From: Ramlibacter sp.
GTDB taxonomy: Bacteria; Pseudomonadota; Gammaproteobacteria; Burkholderiales; Burkholderiaceae_C
Length of the DNA stretch: 64,000 bases
Direction: 5' to 3'
Assembly (NCBI GenBank): GCA_019635435.1
Contig: JAHBZM010000001.1
Location: 682,001-746,000, forward strand
The position numbers and the translations under genes were made by a program. Below, piece after piece: positions 41,626-51,798 of the stretch. How positions within the stretch are numbered: the stretch's first letter is position 1; each line of letters begins with the position of its first letter. Under the pieces are notes generated by a model that made no database searches, was not told where the DNA came from, and saw only the letters and a list, made by a program, of their open reading frames with translations.

Positions 41626-42434
41626 GTCTTGAGCTCGATGATCGCCAGCGCGCCATGCTGGCCGAAATGGGCGTCCGGACCTGGGCGCCCTTGGGTGCCG
41701 AAACCGAAGCCGTGGCCAGCGCCGCCTTGCCAGATGCCGCGCCGGCTCCGGCGCGCCCGAGTCTGGCGGCGCCTGCGGCCACCTCGACCGCGGGGGCACC
41801 GCCCCGGGTCGTCGTGCCTGCGCCCGTCGTGGCGCGGGCCGCACCGCTGGCGCGCCTGCCCCGACCCGAGGGCATCGCGTCCATGGACTGGGCGGCCCTG
41901 CGCGAGGCGGTGGCTGGCTGCCAGGCCTGCGGCCTGTGTGAAGGCCGGCGCAACACGGTCTTCGGCACCGGCGACGAGCGGGCCGACTGGCTGATCGTGG
42001 GTGAGGCCCCGGGCGAAAACGAGGATCTGCAGGGCGAACCCTTTGTCGGGCAGGCCGGCAAGCTGCTGGACAACATGCTCAAGGCCCTGGGGCTGGACCG
42101 GCAGGACAAGGTGTTCATTGCCAATGTGCTCAAGTGCCGGCCACCGGGCAACCGCAACCCCGACCCGGCCGAGGTGGCCCAGTGCCAGCCCTTCCTGCAG
42201 CGTCAGGTCGAGCTGCTGCAGCCGCGGATCATCCTGGCGATGGGCCGCTTTGCCGTGCAGTCGCTGCTGCAGACCACCGAACCCATCGGCAGGCTGCGTG
42301 GCCGCGCCCACCAGTACCAGGGCGTGCCCCTGGTCGTGACCTACCACCCCGCCTACCTCCTGCGCAACCTGCCCGACAAGGCCAAGGCCTGGGCGGACCT
42401 GTGCCTGGCCAGGGAACTGTTGCGTGGCGCCTGA
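41622..42434 (+). CDS. Uracil-DNA glycosylase, family 4 (iron-sulfur)
   Basis: Family 4 enzymes remove uracil from DNA and carry a 4Fe-4S cluster. The 270-residue protein has an Ala/Pro-rich N-terminal extension (about residues 25-80) and then the core. Cluster cysteines are C100, C103, C172 and C188, with the C-x2-C and C-x15-C spacing of the family. The active-site motif GEAPGENED (127-135) and the C-terminal VTYHPAYLLR are present. It is the last gene of tsaB-rimI-udg. The extension resembles a linker and may bind a partner. Confidence 0.93.
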   Translation: MSLELDDRQRAMLAEMGVRTWAPLGAETEAVASAALPDAAPAPARPSLAAPAATSTAGAPPRVVVPAPVVARAAPLARLPRPEGIASMDWAALREAVAGCQACGLCEGRRNTVFGTGDERADWLIVGEAPGENEDLQGEPFVGQAGKLLDNMLKALGLDRQDKVFIANVLKCRPPGNRNPDPAEVAQCQPFLQRQVELLQPRIILAMGRFAVQSLLQTTEPIGRLRGRAHQYQGVPLVVTYHPAYLLRNLPDKAKAWADLCLARELLRGA

Positions 42435-42643
42435 AAAACGGGTCGGCGCCGAGTGTGGAATTGTTTTGTGATATTTGACGCATAAGCGCATTTGCGTCTT
42501 CCCGGCCCCCCGTTCAGGGGGGCTGCGCGGTTGTCGGGGGTGTAACCCTGTGCTACCTTCGAAAGTAAGCATTTTCGCCTCGGAGCCTGTGTCGGGTCCT
42601 GAGGTGTAAACGTCCCAGCCCGAAGCGTTTTGCGGAGAACACC

Positions 42644-45600
42644 TTGCGCCAACCAGCTCACCCTGTCCATGCACCGGCCAGTGCCCGATCAGCGGGCCCG
42701 GTGGCGGGGCGAGAGGCCCGCCCGACCGCGAGCAGCCCCGCCGTCGCGGGCTTCAGGCCGGCAGGGGCGGCGCTGGCGATTGCCGGGGCCTTCATCGGCG
42801 CGGCCCAGGCCCAGCCCGTGGGCCTGCAAGCCATCCACGGCAGCGCCAGCGTGGTCACCCAGGGCCACCAGACCCTGATCACCACCCACAACGGCGCGGG
42901 CACCAGCCACAGCGCGCTGGACTGGCAAAGCTTCAACATCCCCGCGGGCAGCACCACCCGCTTCCTGCAGCCCGGCGCCGACAGCACCAGCATCAACCGC
43001 GTGCTGGGCAACAACCCCAGCGCCATCTTCGGCACCCTCAGCTCCAACGGCAAGCTGGTGCTGGTCAACCCCGCGGGCATTGCCGTGGGCGCCGGCGCCA
43101 TCGTGGACACCGCCGGCTTCACCGCCTCCACCCTGCGCCTGAGCGATGCCCACGCGCTGGCCGGGCAACTGGTCTTTGGCGGCGACGGCATCGCCAACGG
43201 CGAGCTCAGCGTCAACGGCCGCATCCTGGCGCGCAGCGGCGACATCGTGCTGATCGCCCCGCGCGTGAACACCGGCATCCAGGCCCTGGTCGAATCGCCC
43301 AACGGCGCCACCGTGCTGGCCGCCGGGCAGAAGGCCGAGCTCACCGGGCGCGGGCTGGAAGGCATCCGGCTTGAGTTGCAGGCCCCCGAAGACCAGGCCC
43401 TGAACCTGGGCACCCTCAAGGGCGACGCCGTGGGCGTGTTCGCCGGCACCCTGAAGCACAGCGGCTACATCAGCGCGAACGCGGTCAGCGCCGAGGGCGG
43501 CAAGGTCATCCTCAAGGGCCGCCAGGAGGCCGAGATCAGCGGCCAGATCGTGGCCAGCAAGGGCGCGCTGGGCGGGCAGGTGCAGGCCAGCGCCAGCAAG
43601 GTGATGCTCAGGAGCGGCGCGGTGATCGACGCCAGCGGCGCCCACGGGGGCGGCGAGGTGCTGATCGGCGGGGGCTGGCAGGGCCAGGATGCGCGCGTGG
43701 CCAATGCGAGCCAGACCACGGCCGAGACGGGCAGCACCCTCCGCGCGGACGCCACGGACCATGGCGATGGCGGGACCGTGGTGCTGTGGTCGGACGACGT
43801 CACGCGCGTGGGCAGCCATATCCAGGCCCGCGGTGGCGCCCAGGGCGGCAACGGCGGCCGGGTGGAAACCTCGGGCAAGGGCCAGCTCGTTTTCCGTGCC
43901 ACCGTGGACACCTCGGCGCCGCACGGCCGGGCGGGCAGCCTGCTGCTGGACCCGCTGGACATCACCATCGTCAACGGCACCGGCGGCACCGACGACGGGC
44001 TGCTGGCCGACAACGTGATTGGCGCGGGCGAGCCCGACACCACATCGAACGTGACCATTTCCGAGCAGACCCTGGAAGGACTGTCGGGCAACGTGACCCT
44101 GAGCGCCACGCGCGACGTGATCCTGGGCAATCTCGCGGACGACCTGCTCAACATGAGCCTGGTGACCGGTGGCAGCACGTTTGCCATCAACGCCGGGCGC
44201 GACATCATCGGCACCGCCGACGTGAACGACCGCTTCCAGATCAATGGCGGCGACGTGGTGTTCAGCACCGTCAACGGACAGATCAACATCGGCGGCATCA
44301 AGAGCGGTGGCGGCGCGGTCGCGCTGACGGCCGGGGGCGCGGGCGGCAACATGGTGGTGCGCGAGATCGTGACCAAGCCGCCGGCACCGGGCAACGGCGG
44401 CGCAATCACCCTGAACAGCGCGGGCTTCATGACCCTGGGCGGCGGCAACATCGACGCCGGCCCCACGGGCGCCGGCACGGCCGGCAACGTCACGCTGATG
44501 GCCGGGAGCATGCTGGGCGTGCAATCGGGCAAGACGATTTTTGCCAACGACCTCAAGGTGTCCACGGGCAGCGGCATGGGGGATGGCGGCAGCGGCGCCA
44601 TGACGGTCAATGCGGCGCGGGTGCAATTGCACAACTCGGGCGCGGGCAGCATCAACGTGCAGAGCACGCGCGTCAACGGGGTCACGGTGGCCGCCATCGG
44701 CGCGGGGGACGGCATCTCGCAGGGGGTCGGCGGCGGCAGCGTCACCCTGGTGTCCACGCAGGGCATCCTGGAAATCAACGCGCCCGTCACGACCGGCAAT
44801 GTCGACGTGAACTACACCTCGGACCGCATGCTGCTGTCGGCCGCGACCAATGCCGGCAGCGCCAACGTCACGCTCAAGCCCTGGAACAACGGCACGGTGA
44901 TCGACCTGGGTTCGGCCACCGACGTGGCCGCCGGCCGGCTGGAACTGTCCGATGCCGAACTCAACACCGTGACCGCCGGCATCCTGAAGATCGGCGGTTC
45001 CGGCTACACCGGTGGCATCCAGCTGACCACCAACATCAACCTGCCGTCGGTCTCCCAGGTGAGCCTGATCAATGACGGCAACATCGGACACGCAAGCACC
45101 GAGACCATCTCCACCAGCAAGCTCAATGTGGACAGCATGGGCAGCGTTGACCTCAGCGATGCCAACAACGTGGGCACGCTGGCCGGCAAATACGGCAGCG
45201 GAGGCAGCTTCGTATTCAACAACGCCGGTGCCCTGACCGTGGGCAGTGTGGACATCATTTCCGGCATCACCGGAACCTCGGGCGGAACGCTCACCCTGCA
45301 GGCCGGCGGCGCGCTCAGCCTCAACGAAAACGTCTCGTCGCCCGGTGGCGTCCTGTCGTTCACGGCGCCCGGTGTCACGCTGGCCTCGGGCAAGACCGTC
45401 TCGGGGAATGTCGTCGCGTTCGACGGCATGGGCGCGGCGCTGGCGCTGGGCGCGGGCGCTGTCACCACGACGGGCTCGGTGTCGATGACCAATGCGAATG
45501 CCGTCACCCTGGGCAACCTCACTGCGCCCACGGCGCTGAGCCTGAACGGCATGAGCGGGGCGATCAGCCAGCAGGCCGGCACCAGCATCGACGCCGGCGT

Positions 45601-47386
45601 TCTCACGGCGGCGACCTCGGCGGGCGCCATCACGCTGGGCAATTCGGGCAACGCCTTCGGCAGCATCGGCACGCTGGCCTCACCCTCGGGTGGAATCACG
45701 GTGGTGGACAGCAGCCTGGGCCTCGCGGTGGGCGGCGCCATCACCGCCGGCACGGGCGCCATCGACATCCGCACCAGTGGTGGCAGCCTCAGCACGGCGG
45801 CGCCGGCCTCCCTGAGCGGTCAGGGCATCACGCTCAAGGCGTTCGGGGGCAGCAGCGATGTCTCGCTGGGGGCCAGCCTGAACGCGGGCGCCGGCGTGAT
45901 CACGCTGGACGCGGGGCGCGACGTGCTGTTTGCCTCGGCCGGCGGCATGAGCCTCAATGGCGGGGGCGCGACCGCCATCACCGCCGGTGGTGGCTACGCG
46001 CGGCAGAATTCGGGCACCACGACGCTGGCCACGGATGTGACCGGCTCCGCCATCGTCAAGGTGCTGGGCGGCACGCTGGACGTGAGCGGCAACCGCAGCG
46101 CATCCAAGGTGGCGCTGGCGGGGGGCACCCTCAGCGGCGACAACCTGACGGTGGCGACCAGTTTCGACTGGCTCTCGGGATCGCTGACCGGGCCGGGCCA
46201 ACTGGTGCTGCCAGCCGGCGCGATGGCCAATATCTCCGGGCCGGTGAACCTGTCGCGCCAGATCAGCAACTCGGGCACGCTGGCGCTGTCCGGATCGGCG
46301 CAGGTCACCATGGGGGTGGGGGCGTCCATCTCCAATGCGGCCAGCGGCATCGTGGACATTCAGGTGGATGGTGGCTTTGGCGGTGTGGGCACGATTGCCA
46401 ACGATGGCATCTTCCGCAAGAGCGCGGGCACCGGCACCAGCCTGCTCAACAATGTCAGCCTGACCAATTCGCCCACTGGCACCGTGCGGGCGGGCAGCGG
46501 CACGCTGCAGTTCAGCAGCGGCATGTTCACCAGCAATTCGGGCACGATCGACATTGCGCCTGGCGCCACGCTCGACACCTCCAACACCAGCCTGACCAAC
46601 ACCGGCATCGTGTCGGGCTCGGGCGCACTGAACGTGGGCACAGGCGCGCTGGACAACCAGAATGCGCTCAAGCCCGGTGGGCTGGGCGCCATCGGCACGC
46701 TGTCCATCGTGGGCGACCTGAACCAGCAGGGCACGGCGGTGCTGTATGCCGACGTGACCAACACCAGCACCTACGACGTGGTCATGGTCAGCGGCAATGT
46801 GACGCTGGCCAGCGGCGCCAGCGTGATGGTCAACCCGCTGTCACCGGCCTTCGTGGCGGGTGATGCCTTCGACCTGGTCCGCGCGTCGCCCGGGTCGGTC
46901 AGTGGCACGCTGCCTTCGGCGGCCGGTTTCACGAGCGCCATCGCCTCGAGTCCGAGCTCCGCGCTTCGGCTCGTGGCCACCACGCCAGTCCCCGCGCCCA
47001 GTCCGGTGCCCGCGCCGCCACCGGCGCCCACGCCACCCTCTCCGCCGCCCCCCGCACCGGCGCCTCAGCCTGCACCGCCGCCGTCGCCACCCCCTGCGCC
47101 GGCGCCGCAGCCCGTGCCCCCCCCTCCTCCCCCGCCGCCGGCACCCACTCCACCGGCGCCGCCGAGTCCGCCGCCGCCTGCACCGGCGGCCAGCCCGGTT
47201 GACCGGGTCGTGGCGCTGCTGCGCAATTCAGACACGCGGCAGGCGGTGCTGGATGCGCTGAGCGAGCAGGACAACCAGATCACGCGCTTCGTGAAGCTGT
47301 TGATTCAGGAAGAGAAGTCACAGGAAGAGGGTGAGAAGCGACCCAAAGACCCCATCATTGCCGACGGGCAGTGCCGGTCGACCTGA
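42644..47386 (+). CDS. Large filamentous-haemagglutinin-type exoprotein 1
   Basis: The 1,580-residue protein has a long signal region (cleavage near QAQ, residues 55-57), a two-partner-secretion (TpsA) domain (about 57-310, with SFNIPAGSTTRFLQP, RVLGNNPSAIFGTL and LVNPAGIAVGAG), and a long beta-helix-like stretch rich in G, A, S and T. A proline-rich linker (about 1446-1519) precedes a 60-residue charged tail containing ITRFVKLLIQEE. The start is TTG at 42644, with GGAG 7 nt upstream. The 209 bp before it (42435-42643) hold a GC hairpin (42504-42522) but no recognised promoter. No TpsB pore gene lies nearby. The next gene is a paralogue. Confidence 0.88.
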   Translation: MRQPAHPVHAPASARSAGPVAGREARPTASSPAVAGFRPAGAALAIAGAFIGAAQAQPVGLQAIHGSASVVTQGHQTLITTHNGAGTSHSALDWQSFNIPAGSTTRFLQPGADSTSINRVLGNNPSAIFGTLSSNGKLVLVNPAGIAVGAGAIVDTAGFTASTLRLSDAHALAGQLVFGGDGIANGELSVNGRILARSGDIVLIAPRVNTGIQALVESPNGATVLAAGQKAELTGRGLEGIRLELQAPEDQALNLGTLKGDAVGVFAGTLKHSGYISANAVSAEGGKVILKGRQEAEISGQIVASKGALGGQVQASASKVMLRSGAVIDASGAHGGGEVLIGGGWQGQDARVANASQTTAETGSTLRADATDHGDGGTVVLWSDDVTRVGSHIQARGGAQGGNGGRVETSGKGQLVFRATVDTSAPHGRAGSLLLDPLDITIVNGTGGTDDGLLADNVIGAGEPDTTSNVTISEQTLEGLSGNVTLSATRDVILGNLADDLLNMSLVTGGSTFAINAGRDIIGTADVNDRFQINGGDVVFSTVNGQINIGGIKSGGGAVALTAGGAGGNMVVREIVTKPPAPGNGGAITLNSAGFMTLGGGNIDAGPTGAGTAGNVTLMAGSMLGVQSGKTIFANDLKVSTGSGMGDGGSGAMTVNAARVQLHNSGAGSINVQSTRVNGVTVAAIGAGDGISQGVGGGSVTLVSTQGILEINAPVTTGNVDVNYTSDRMLLSAATNAGSANVTLKPWNNGTVIDLGSATDVAAGRLELSDAELNTVTAGILKIGGSGYTGGIQLTTNINLPSVSQVSLINDGNIGHASTETISTSKLNVDSMGSVDLSDANNVGTLAGKYGSGGSFVFNNAGALTVGSVDIISGITGTSGGTLTLQAGGALSLNENVSSPGGVLSFTAPGVTLASGKTVSGNVVAFDGMGAALALGAGAVTTTGSVSMTNANAVTLGNLTAPTALSLNGMSGAISQQAGTSIDAGVLTAATSAGAITLGNSGNAFGSIGTLASPSGGITVVDSSLGLAVGGAITAGTGAIDIRTSGGSLSTAAPASLSGQGITLKAFGGSSDVSLGASLNAGAGVITLDAGRDVLFASAGGMSLNGGGATAITAGGGYARQNSGTTTLATDVTGSAIVKVLGGTLDVSGNRSASKVALAGGTLSGDNLTVATSFDWLSGSLTGPGQLVLPAGAMANISGPVNLSRQISNSGTLALSGSAQVTMGVGASISNAASGIVDIQVDGGFGGVGTIANDGIFRKSAGTGTSLLNNVSLTNSPTGTVRAGSGTLQFSSGMFTSNSGTIDIAPGATLDTSNTSLTNTGIVSGSGALNVGTGALDNQNALKPGGLGAIGTLSIVGDLNQQGTAVLYADVTNTSTYDVVMVSGNVTLASGASVMVNPLSPAFVAGDAFDLVRASPGSVSGTLPSAAGFTSAIASSPSSALRLVATTPVPAPSPVPAPPPAPTPPSPPPPAPAPQPAPPPSPPPAPAPQPVPPPPPPPPAPTPPAPPSPPPPAPAASPVDRVVALLRNSDTRQAVLDALSEQDNQITRFVKLLIQEEKSQEEGEKRPKDPIIADGQCRST

Positions 47387-47469
47387 GGCTGGGGCAAAAT
47401 GCAGGGTAGTCCGCCTGTACACAGCCCTGCTCCCGTGACCCGACGTCAGACCAAGAAAGGGAACGCATC

Positions 47470-50400
47470 ATGTCCCTGACTGCCCGATCCCCAAGCCCGG
47501 TGTCGCGCCGGCGTGCGGCGCCCAGTCCCGCCGTGGACGGCCACCGGCCCCTGGGCCTCGTGCTGGCGCTGGCCGCCTGCTTCGCGGCGAGCCTGCCAGC
47601 GCGTGCCCAGCCCGTGGGCGCGCAAGCGATCCATGGCAGTGCCGTGCTCAGCCAGAATGGCGCGGTGCTCACGGTGACCACGCAGAACGGCGCCGGCACC
47701 TCGCATTCGGCCATCAACTGGCAGAGCTTCAACATCCCCGGTGGCAGCACCACCTATTTTGCCCAGCCCGACGCGGCCAGCACCTCGATCAACCGGGTGC
47801 TGGGCAACAACCCTTCCGCCATCTTCGGCACGCTGGGCTCCAACGGCAAACTGGTGCTGGTCAATCCGGCTGGCATCGCCGTCGGCGCGGGCGCCGTGGT
47901 GGACACGGCAGGCTTCACCGCGTCAACCTTGCGCATGAGCGACGCCGATGCCGTGGCGGGCCGGCTGCGCTTTGGTGACGCCCAGGGTGCGGGCGCGCTG
48001 TCGGTTCAGGGCCAGGTGGTGGCGCGCGGTGGCGACGTGGTGCTGATCGCGCCGCAGGTCGAGGTGGGCAGTGGCGCGGTGGTTCAGTCTGTTGGCGGCG
48101 ACACCCTCCTGGCCGCGGGCAAAAAGGTGGAGCTGACCGGCCGCGGCCTCGAAGGCATTCACCTGGAGCTGCAGGCGCCGGACGACCGCGCGCTCAACCT
48201 GGGCACGCTCAAGGGCGACTCCGTGGCCATCTTCGCGGGCCAGTTGCGCCACAGCGGCGTCATCCAGGCCAGCTCCGCGGTGGTCGAAGGCGGCAAGGTC
48301 GTCCTCAAGGCCGCAGGCGATGCGCTGGTCGATGGCAAGGTGGTCGCCACCTCGGGGGCCCGTGGCGGCGCCGTGGATGTGCTTGGCGACCGCGTGGCCT
48401 TGTTCGGCGCGGCGTCGGTCGATGTCTCGGGCGCGCAGGGCGGCGGGCAGGTCCGCATCGGCGGCGACTACCGGGGTGCCAATGCAGCGGTTCCCAATGC
48501 GAGCCGGACCTTTGTGGGCGGCGATGTTTCCATCCGCGCCGATGCCGGCCAGTCCGGCGATGGCGGGCGCGTCATTGTCTGGTCCGACGAGGCCACGCGG
48601 ATGGCGGGCCGGATTTTCGCGCGCGGTGGCGATGCGGGCGGCAATGGCGGGTTTGCCGAGGTCTCTGGCAAGCAGTACCTCGGCTACACCGGCCGGACCG
48701 ACCTGCGGGCACCGCACGGGAGCGCCGGGACCTTGCTGCTCGATCCCGCCAACATCACCATCCAGAACAGCGGCCCCGGCACGACGGACCCGGCGGTTCC
48801 TTCGTCGCCCCCCGGCACCTACGATTTCAGCGCGGGCACGGCCGACGCCGTGCTCACCGTGAGCGACCTGCAGGCCCAGCTGGGCTCGGGCAATGTGCGC
48901 ATCAGCACCGCGACCAGCCCCAGCGTGGGTGCCGGTGGGGGCCTGATCACCGTGGCCGATCCGGTGGCCTGGTCGTCCGGGAACATCCTGTCGCTCGAAG
49001 CAGACAACGGCATTGCCATCAACGCCAACATCACGGCCACCTCGGGCAGCCTTGGCACGCCCAACGGGGGTCTGGTGCTGCGCGCCTATGGTGGCGCCAT
49101 CGTCCAGGACCCGGGAAGCGTCATCACCGTGGACCAGCTCACGGTCCGGGCCGAGGCCGGCAATGTCGTGATGAACAGCACCGGCAACCTGGTGAACACC
49201 CTCGCGGGGTATGCCTATGGCGGCGGCTTCAGCTTCAAGAGCGCAGGCCCGCTGACCGTGGGCTCGATTTACGACCCGCTGTCCGGCGAGGTGGTCAGTG
49301 GCGTGACCAGTGACGGGGCCATGGCCGTGCATTCCGGCGGCAACCTCACGGTGGATGCCGCGCTGAGCGCGCCTTCTGCCGAGGTGAAGCTCCAGGCGGC
49401 CGGTGATCTCGTCTTCACCAGCAATGGCAGTGCCAGCGGCATGTCGGTTCTGGCGAGTGCGCTGCAGAACGTGGCCATGTCGTCCAACTACATTTCGGCC
49501 GGCGCGGGCGGCATCGACATCAAGGCCGGCGGCAACGTCGACCTGGGTTCCGGCACGCAGCTGTCGGCCAGCGATGGCGGCGGTGTCTCGATCAGCGCCA
49601 ACGACGGCTCCTCGGTTGGCAGCGGCAGCATCCTGGGGTCGGGGCTGATCTGCACCGGCTCCTACACCTCGAACAGCGGCACCGTGACCCTGCGCGCGCG
49701 CGGCACGGGCACCATCAGCCTGGCCAGCATCGACACCAGCGGCCAGGGCTCGGACGAATCCACCAGCAACGGCTTCAACGGCGGGGCAGTGAACGTGTCC
49801 ACCGAAGGCGGGTCCGTCGCCATCAACTACATCAGCACCTACGGCGCCAACGGGGGCTACGGCAATGGGATGGGCGGCGCGGGCGGCGCAGTGAGCATCG
49901 GGTCGGGGGCCGGAGCGATTTCGGTGACCATGATTGACGCGGGTGGCGGTGGTGGCGGCTACGACGAGGGCAGCGGCCCCGGCGGCAAGGGCGGCCAGGG
50001 GGGCAATGTGACCCTGCAGACCAGTGGCGCCCTGAACATCAGCAACAGCGTGTTTACCACGGGCGGCTGGGGCGGCGACAGCAACACAGGGGCCGGCGGC
50101 GATGGCGGCAACGGCGGCGCGATCAACCTGAGCTTTGGCAACTCCAGTTACCTGGGCAACCTCTACAGCAGCGGCGGTTCCGGCGGCTATGGCGATACGG
50201 TCCAGGCCGGCGCCAGCCGTCGCGGGGGCAATGGCGGCAACGTCACGCTGACCGGGGTGGGCGGCGATATCTGGCTGTCCAGTGTGAACGTGCATGCCTA
50301 TGGCGGCGACGGTGGCGGCAAAAATTCCGACGCGTCGGCCGACAGTGCAGGCGGCAACGGGGGCAATGTCAGCGTGATGGCGACGGGCGGCCATTTGAAC

Positions 50401-51792
50401 CTGGGTGGCGTGCTCTATGCCGGCGGTGGCTACCCCGGCGAGACCTGCAGCGAATGCAGCCCCACGGCCGTGGCGTCACCCGGGCCACCGGCGGCGCCGG
50501 CGCCCGGCCACGGCACGGGCGGCGTGTTCACCATTGGCGCGGCGCCTGCCAGCGCGGTGCGCATCGAGGAGTCCCTCTGGCTCGATGGCGCGCGCTGGGA
50601 CAATTCCGGTCTGGTCGAGATCGGCGGCGCGTCCGGAGGCAGCCTGGGCGGCACGGCGCTGGTCACCAACCAGGCCAGCGGCGTGATGAAACTGCTGGCC
50701 GGTGACTCCTACCCGATCAATGTCAGTGGGGGCTTCGAGAATTACGGGACCGTCATCAAGCCGGCCGGCAATACCAGCTACCAGGAAATCTACTTTTTCT
50801 CCCACAACGCCGGCCTGGTGCAGGTCGACGATGGCCAGCTCAGCCTGTCCGGATTGGCCGCCAACCAGGGGATCCTGAAGATGGCGGCGGGCTCGACGGT
50901 CTATGCGAATTCACTGACCGACAACTACGGGCTCATGGTGGTCAATGGCACTCTGAGCATCGAGCGCGCCGAAACCGTGCTCACCAACCAGCCCGGCGCC
51001 ATCATCCAGGGCAATGGTTTCCTGTCCTTGACCCAGGGCGAGGGGGCCACCCCCGGCATGCTGATCAATTCCGGCACGATTGGCCCCGGCAATTCACCCG
51101 GGCTGCTGTCCTTTGGCTCCAATTTCACGCAGACCGCGAGCGGAACGCTGGAGATCGAAGTTGGCGGCACCAACCCGGGCACTGAATACGACCAGTTGAA
51201 CGTGGCGGGGACCACCGCGCTGGGCGGGGTGCTGTCCATCGTGGCTTACGGCCCCACCCCACCCAACGCGGGCACGTTCAACATCCTGCCGGGCGCCATT
51301 GCGCCGACCGGCAGCTTTGCCACGCTGTTCACGCCGGCCGGATTTGCCGGCGTCCTGCAGGCGGCCGGGGCACCGGTGCCCGTGGCACCACCGCCACCGG
51401 CGCCCCCTCCACCGGCACCACCACCGCCGCCGCCGCCACCACCGGCGCCCGAGCCGCCACCGCCACCGCCGCCAGCGCCACCACCGCCGGCGCCCGAGCC
51501 TCCACCCCCTCCGCCGCCACCGGCGCCGCCGCCACCGCCCGCACCGGAGCCGCCTCCACCACCACCACCACCGGCGCCTGCGCCTGTGGCCGGGACCGTG
51601 GTCGACCGCATCGTGGAGGTGTTGCGCAACGACACCTCGCGCGCCGAAGTCCAGAACATCGTCAACGAGATCGACAACACCCTGACGCGTTTTGTCTCGC
51701 TGCTGGTCACCGAGGAATCCCGCCAGGCCGACGAAAAGGCCCGGAAGGAAGGCGAGACGATCGGTCTGGTGGACCCGGAGCAGTGCAAGTAG
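47470..51792 (+). CDS. Large filamentous-haemagglutinin-type exoprotein 2
   Basis: The 1,440-residue paralogue of the preceding gene has a signal peptide (cleavage near ARA, residues 44-46) and a TpsA domain nearly identical over its conserved core (SINRVLGNNPSAIFGTL, KLVLVNPAGIAVGAG). It adds a glycine-rich block (about 792-1019) not seen in the first protein, then unique beta-rich sequence. A proline-rich linker (about 1302-1374, mostly PPPPA and PEPPP units) and a C-terminal tail with LTRFVSLLVTEE, like that of protein 1, end it. An AAAGGGA site precedes the ATG, 83 bp after the first gene. Both should be secreted or surface proteins; function unknown. Confidence 0.88.
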   Translation: MSLTARSPSPVSRRRAAPSPAVDGHRPLGLVLALAACFAASLPARAQPVGAQAIHGSAVLSQNGAVLTVTTQNGAGTSHSAINWQSFNIPGGSTTYFAQPDAASTSINRVLGNNPSAIFGTLGSNGKLVLVNPAGIAVGAGAVVDTAGFTASTLRMSDADAVAGRLRFGDAQGAGALSVQGQVVARGGDVVLIAPQVEVGSGAVVQSVGGDTLLAAGKKVELTGRGLEGIHLELQAPDDRALNLGTLKGDSVAIFAGQLRHSGVIQASSAVVEGGKVVLKAAGDALVDGKVVATSGARGGAVDVLGDRVALFGAASVDVSGAQGGGQVRIGGDYRGANAAVPNASRTFVGGDVSIRADAGQSGDGGRVIVWSDEATRMAGRIFARGGDAGGNGGFAEVSGKQYLGYTGRTDLRAPHGSAGTLLLDPANITIQNSGPGTTDPAVPSSPPGTYDFSAGTADAVLTVSDLQAQLGSGNVRISTATSPSVGAGGGLITVADPVAWSSGNILSLEADNGIAINANITATSGSLGTPNGGLVLRAYGGAIVQDPGSVITVDQLTVRAEAGNVVMNSTGNLVNTLAGYAYGGGFSFKSAGPLTVGSIYDPLSGEVVSGVTSDGAMAVHSGGNLTVDAALSAPSAEVKLQAAGDLVFTSNGSASGMSVLASALQNVAMSSNYISAGAGGIDIKAGGNVDLGSGTQLSASDGGGVSISANDGSSVGSGSILGSGLICTGSYTSNSGTVTLRARGTGTISLASIDTSGQGSDESTSNGFNGGAVNVSTEGGSVAINYISTYGANGGYGNGMGGAGGAVSIGSGAGAISVTMIDAGGGGGGYDEGSGPGGKGGQGGNVTLQTSGALNISNSVFTTGGWGGDSNTGAGGDGGNGGAINLSFGNSSYLGNLYSSGGSGGYGDTVQAGASRRGGNGGNVTLTGVGGDIWLSSVNVHAYGGDGGGKNSDASADSAGGNGGNVSVMATGGHLNLGGVLYAGGGYPGETCSECSPTAVASPGPPAAPAPGHGTGGVFTIGAAPASAVRIEESLWLDGARWDNSGLVEIGGASGGSLGGTALVTNQASGVMKLLAGDSYPINVSGGFENYGTVIKPAGNTSYQEIYFFSHNAGLVQVDDGQLSLSGLAANQGILKMAAGSTVYANSLTDNYGLMVVNGTLSIERAETVLTNQPGAIIQGNGFLSLTQGEGATPGMLINSGTIGPGNSPGLLSFGSNFTQTASGTLEIEVGGTNPGTEYDQLNVAGTTALGGVLSIVAYGPTPPNAGTFNILPGAIAPTGSFATLFTPAGFAGVLQAAGAPVPVAPPPPAPPPPAPPPPPPPPPAPEPPPPPPPAPPPPAPEPPPPPPPPAPPPPPAPEPPPPPPPPAPAPVAGTVVDRIVEVLRNDTSRAEVQNIVNEIDNTLTRFVSLLVTEESRQADEKARKEGETIGLVDPEQCK

Positions 51793-51798
51793 GGCCGC

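Noticed and set aside
42504..42522. GC hairpin before exoprotein 1 as the terminator of the tsaB-rimI-udg operon
   Set aside because: The stem is good but no U tract follows on either strand, so termination cannot be claimed.
42435..42643. A riboswitch (for example cyclic-di-GMP) in the leader of exoprotein 1
   Set aside because: I looked for the conserved cores and tetraloop-receptor pairs and could not find them; only the GC hairpin and a short CTTCGAAAG palindrome are present.
42689..50394. Very long open frames opposite the two exoprotein genes
   Set aside because: They are antisense shadows produced by high G+C and the repetitive glycine/alanine coding; they lack start sites, family motifs and sensible composition.
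51373..51590. CCACCGCCACCG-type tandem DNA repeat as a CRISPR-like or satellite array
   Set aside because: The repeats are irregular and encode the proline-rich linker of exoprotein 2; there are no spacers of constant length.
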